From contig JAEDJP010000070.1 of the NCBI GenBank assembly GCA_016296285.1, positions 1 through 6,879 of the forward strand: a stretch of DNA of 6,879 nt. The letters are read 5' to 3'. A program made the position numbers and the translations under genes. Source of the DNA: Bacilli bacterium (GTDB lineage: Bacteria > Bacillota_I > Bacilli_A > RFN20 > CAG-826). Below are positions 5,857-6,879 of this stretch, one piece after another; positions within the stretch are counted from its first letter, which is position 1; each line of letters begins with the position of its first letter. The notes under the pieces were generated by a model. The model was not told the DNA's origin. It made no database searches and saw only the letters and a program-made list of their open reading frames with translations.

Positions 5857-6034
5857 CAATATTTTTCGGCAATTTCCTTCGAATCGAGGCCAAAAACGCC
5901 AATTCTTTGAAACGCTGCCCTTTGATTTGTAAGGAAAAGTTTTGCCTCCTGTCTCCGCGTATCCTTACCATTGACGTTTTATCCATCGAGGAAGGGATTG
6001 AGCGAGTAGAACGAAAAGAGCGAAACAACCGAAG

Positions 6035-6056
6035 AAAAAAAGCCCCGAAGGGCTTT
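6035..6056 (-). terminator. Intrinsic terminator of tyrS, overlapping its stop codon
   Basis: On the minus strand AAAGCCC (6056-6050), tetraloop TTCG and GGGCTTT (6045-6039) form a 7-bp stem followed by a run of T down to 6035. The tyrS TAA occupies 6057-6055, so the stop codon runs into the 5' side of the stem and no 3' UTR separates them. The 215 nt between here and the response regulator gene otherwise hold only that gene's promoter. Confidence 0.9.
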
Positions 6057-6879
6057 AGAATTGACCGAGATAGTAATTCTTCTTTCCGCGCCTGACGATC
6101 AGGTATTTGCCATAGAGGGCCTTTTCCGCGGAGAACATTTCTTTCGGGTCGGTCGCCTTTGTCCCGTTGACGAGGACGCCGTTCCCTTCCGCGAAGGTGC
6201 GGGCTTCCCGCTTGGAGGAGGCGGCCCCGAGGGCGATCAGGAGGTCTTCGAGCATCATCTCCCCTTGAAGGGGTTTCTTCATGTCGCCGAAGAGGGTCTC
6301 GATCTCGGGCTCGCTCAAGGTCGCGACGTTCCCGGAGAAGAGGGCTTCGCTCATGGAGATGGCTTCTTTCGCCCCGGCTTCCCCGAAGATGTCCTTCGTG
6401 ATCTCGTAGGCGACTTTCTTTTGCCCGATGCGGGCGCCCGGGGCGGCGAAGTGCTCGCGGGCCACGTCCTCGATCTCCTCTTTCGAGAGGAAGGAGAACA
6501 CCTTGAGGAAGCGGATCGCGTCCTCATCGGTCACGTTCATGAAATACTGGTACATCGCGTAGGGCGAGGTGAGCTTCGGGTCGAGGAAGAGGGCGCCTTT
6601 CTCGGATTTGCCGAATTTCTTGCCGTCGCTGCGAAGGATGAGGCGGCTCGTGAGGACCTCGACGTTCGCGTCATCGCCCTCGATCTTGCGGATGAGCTCG
6701 AGGCCGCTCGTGAGGTTGCCCCATTGGTCGTTGCCGCCAAGCTGGATGGACACGCCTTTGTTCTTGTGCAGGTGATAGAAATCGATGGATTGGAGGATTT
6801 GGTAGGAGAATTCCGTGAAGGAGATTCCGGCTTCGAGGCGGCTCTTGACGATTTCCTTGGACAGCATGTAGTTGATCGG
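6055..6879 (-). CDS. tyrS: Tyrosyl-tRNA synthetase, C-terminal part (5' end beyond window)
   Basis: Class I aminoacyl-tRNA synthetase that charges tRNA-Tyr. The last 274 codons are present and the frame is open at the right edge, where PINYMLSKEIVKSRLE matches the internal TyrRS segment before the CP1 region; about 145-150 N-terminal residues, including the HIGH motif, should lie outside. Visible in order (numbered from the edge): QLGGNDQWGN at 46-55, the tyrosine and dimer-region signature; KFGKS at 88-92, the KMSKS equivalent; a helical anticodon-binding region; and an S4-like RNA-binding domain at about 212-274 (SSKREARTFAEGNGVLVNG...), ending YYLGQF. All visible motifs are intact. The internal ATG at 6867 is not the true start. 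The promoter and any T-box leader would be outside the window. Confidence 0.98.
   Translation of the reverse strand, partial: PINYMLSKEIVKSRLEAGISFTEFSYQILQSIDFYHLHKNKGVSIQLGGNDQWGNLTSGLELIRKIEGDDANVEVLTSRLILRSDGKKFGKSEKGALFLDPKLTSPYAMYQYFMNVTDEDAIRFLKVFSFLSKEEIEDVAREHFAAPGARIGQKKVAYEITKDIFGEAGAKEAISMSEALFSGNVATLSEPEIETLFGDMKKPLQGEMMLEDLLIALGAASSKREARTFAEGNGVLVNGTKATDPKEMFSAEKALYGKYLIVRRGKKNYYLGQF

Noticed and set aside
5765..6028. A basic small protein of 73-87 residues on the minus strand between tyrS and the response regulator gene
   Set aside because: It overlaps the response regulator gene by 55 nt and crosses its promoter, uses A/T-ending codons unlike its neighbours, and matches nothing I recognise. 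A decayed gene cannot be excluded.
1..6879. Mobile element, CRISPR array, tRNA or rRNA gene, or a novel defence-type system
   Set aside because: No transposase or integrase motifs, no regularly spaced repeats, no cloverleaf or rRNA sequence, and no unexplained stretch long enough for an extra system. All large frames are accounted for by housekeeping or regulatory genes.

Overview
The window reads as ordinary chromosomal core of a Bacillota (Bacilli-type) bacterium of fairly high G+C, roughly 55-60% by eye. The evidence is an EzrA-type division protein, a cysteine-free (non-zinc) N-terminus on ribosomal protein S4, a NifZ/ThiI pair, and the clustering of tyrS, rpsD, ezrA, nifZ and thiI, which from memory also lie close together in Bacillus. 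Several genes use TGA as stop and TGG for Trp, so the code is standard and this is not a TGA-recoding mollicute. I cannot name the genus.

Layout, left to right: (1) a three-gene minus-strand operon, ezrA (1938-3662), nifZ-type cysteine desulfurase (802-1938) and thiI (805 to the left edge, truncated). Its junctions are TGATG and ATGA overlaps, so the genes should be co-transcribed and translationally coupled. The desulfurase supplies persulfide sulfur to ThiI for 4-thiouridine in tRNA. (2) A 365-nt divergent intergenic region (3663-4027) with a weak ezrA promoter on one side and, on the other, a strong rpsD promoter followed by a structured leader of about 147 nt whose last hairpin sequesters the Shine-Dalgarno sequence. 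This looks like an S4 autoregulatory leader. (3) rpsD on the plus strand (4028-4636), ending in a strong intrinsic terminator that abuts an opposing terminator. (4) A minus-strand pair read toward rpsD: an OmpR/PhoB-family response regulator (5136-5819) with a degenerate receiver domain, and a small GNAT acetyltransferase (4729-5136), joined by a TAATG overlap. Their promoter lies so close to the ATG that the transcript should be almost leaderless. (5) tyrS on the minus strand (6055 to the right edge, 5' end missing), whose stop codon lies inside its own terminator stem.

The functional theme is translation: S4, TyrRS and tRNA thiolation, with cell division (EzrA) and a small regulatory pair alongside. 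No mobile element, CRISPR array, tRNA or rRNA gene was seen. The points most worth a second look are the rpsD leader architecture, the atypical response regulator coupled to an acetyltransferase, and the near-leaderless start signals at two genes. I do not see evidence for an entirely new multi-gene system.
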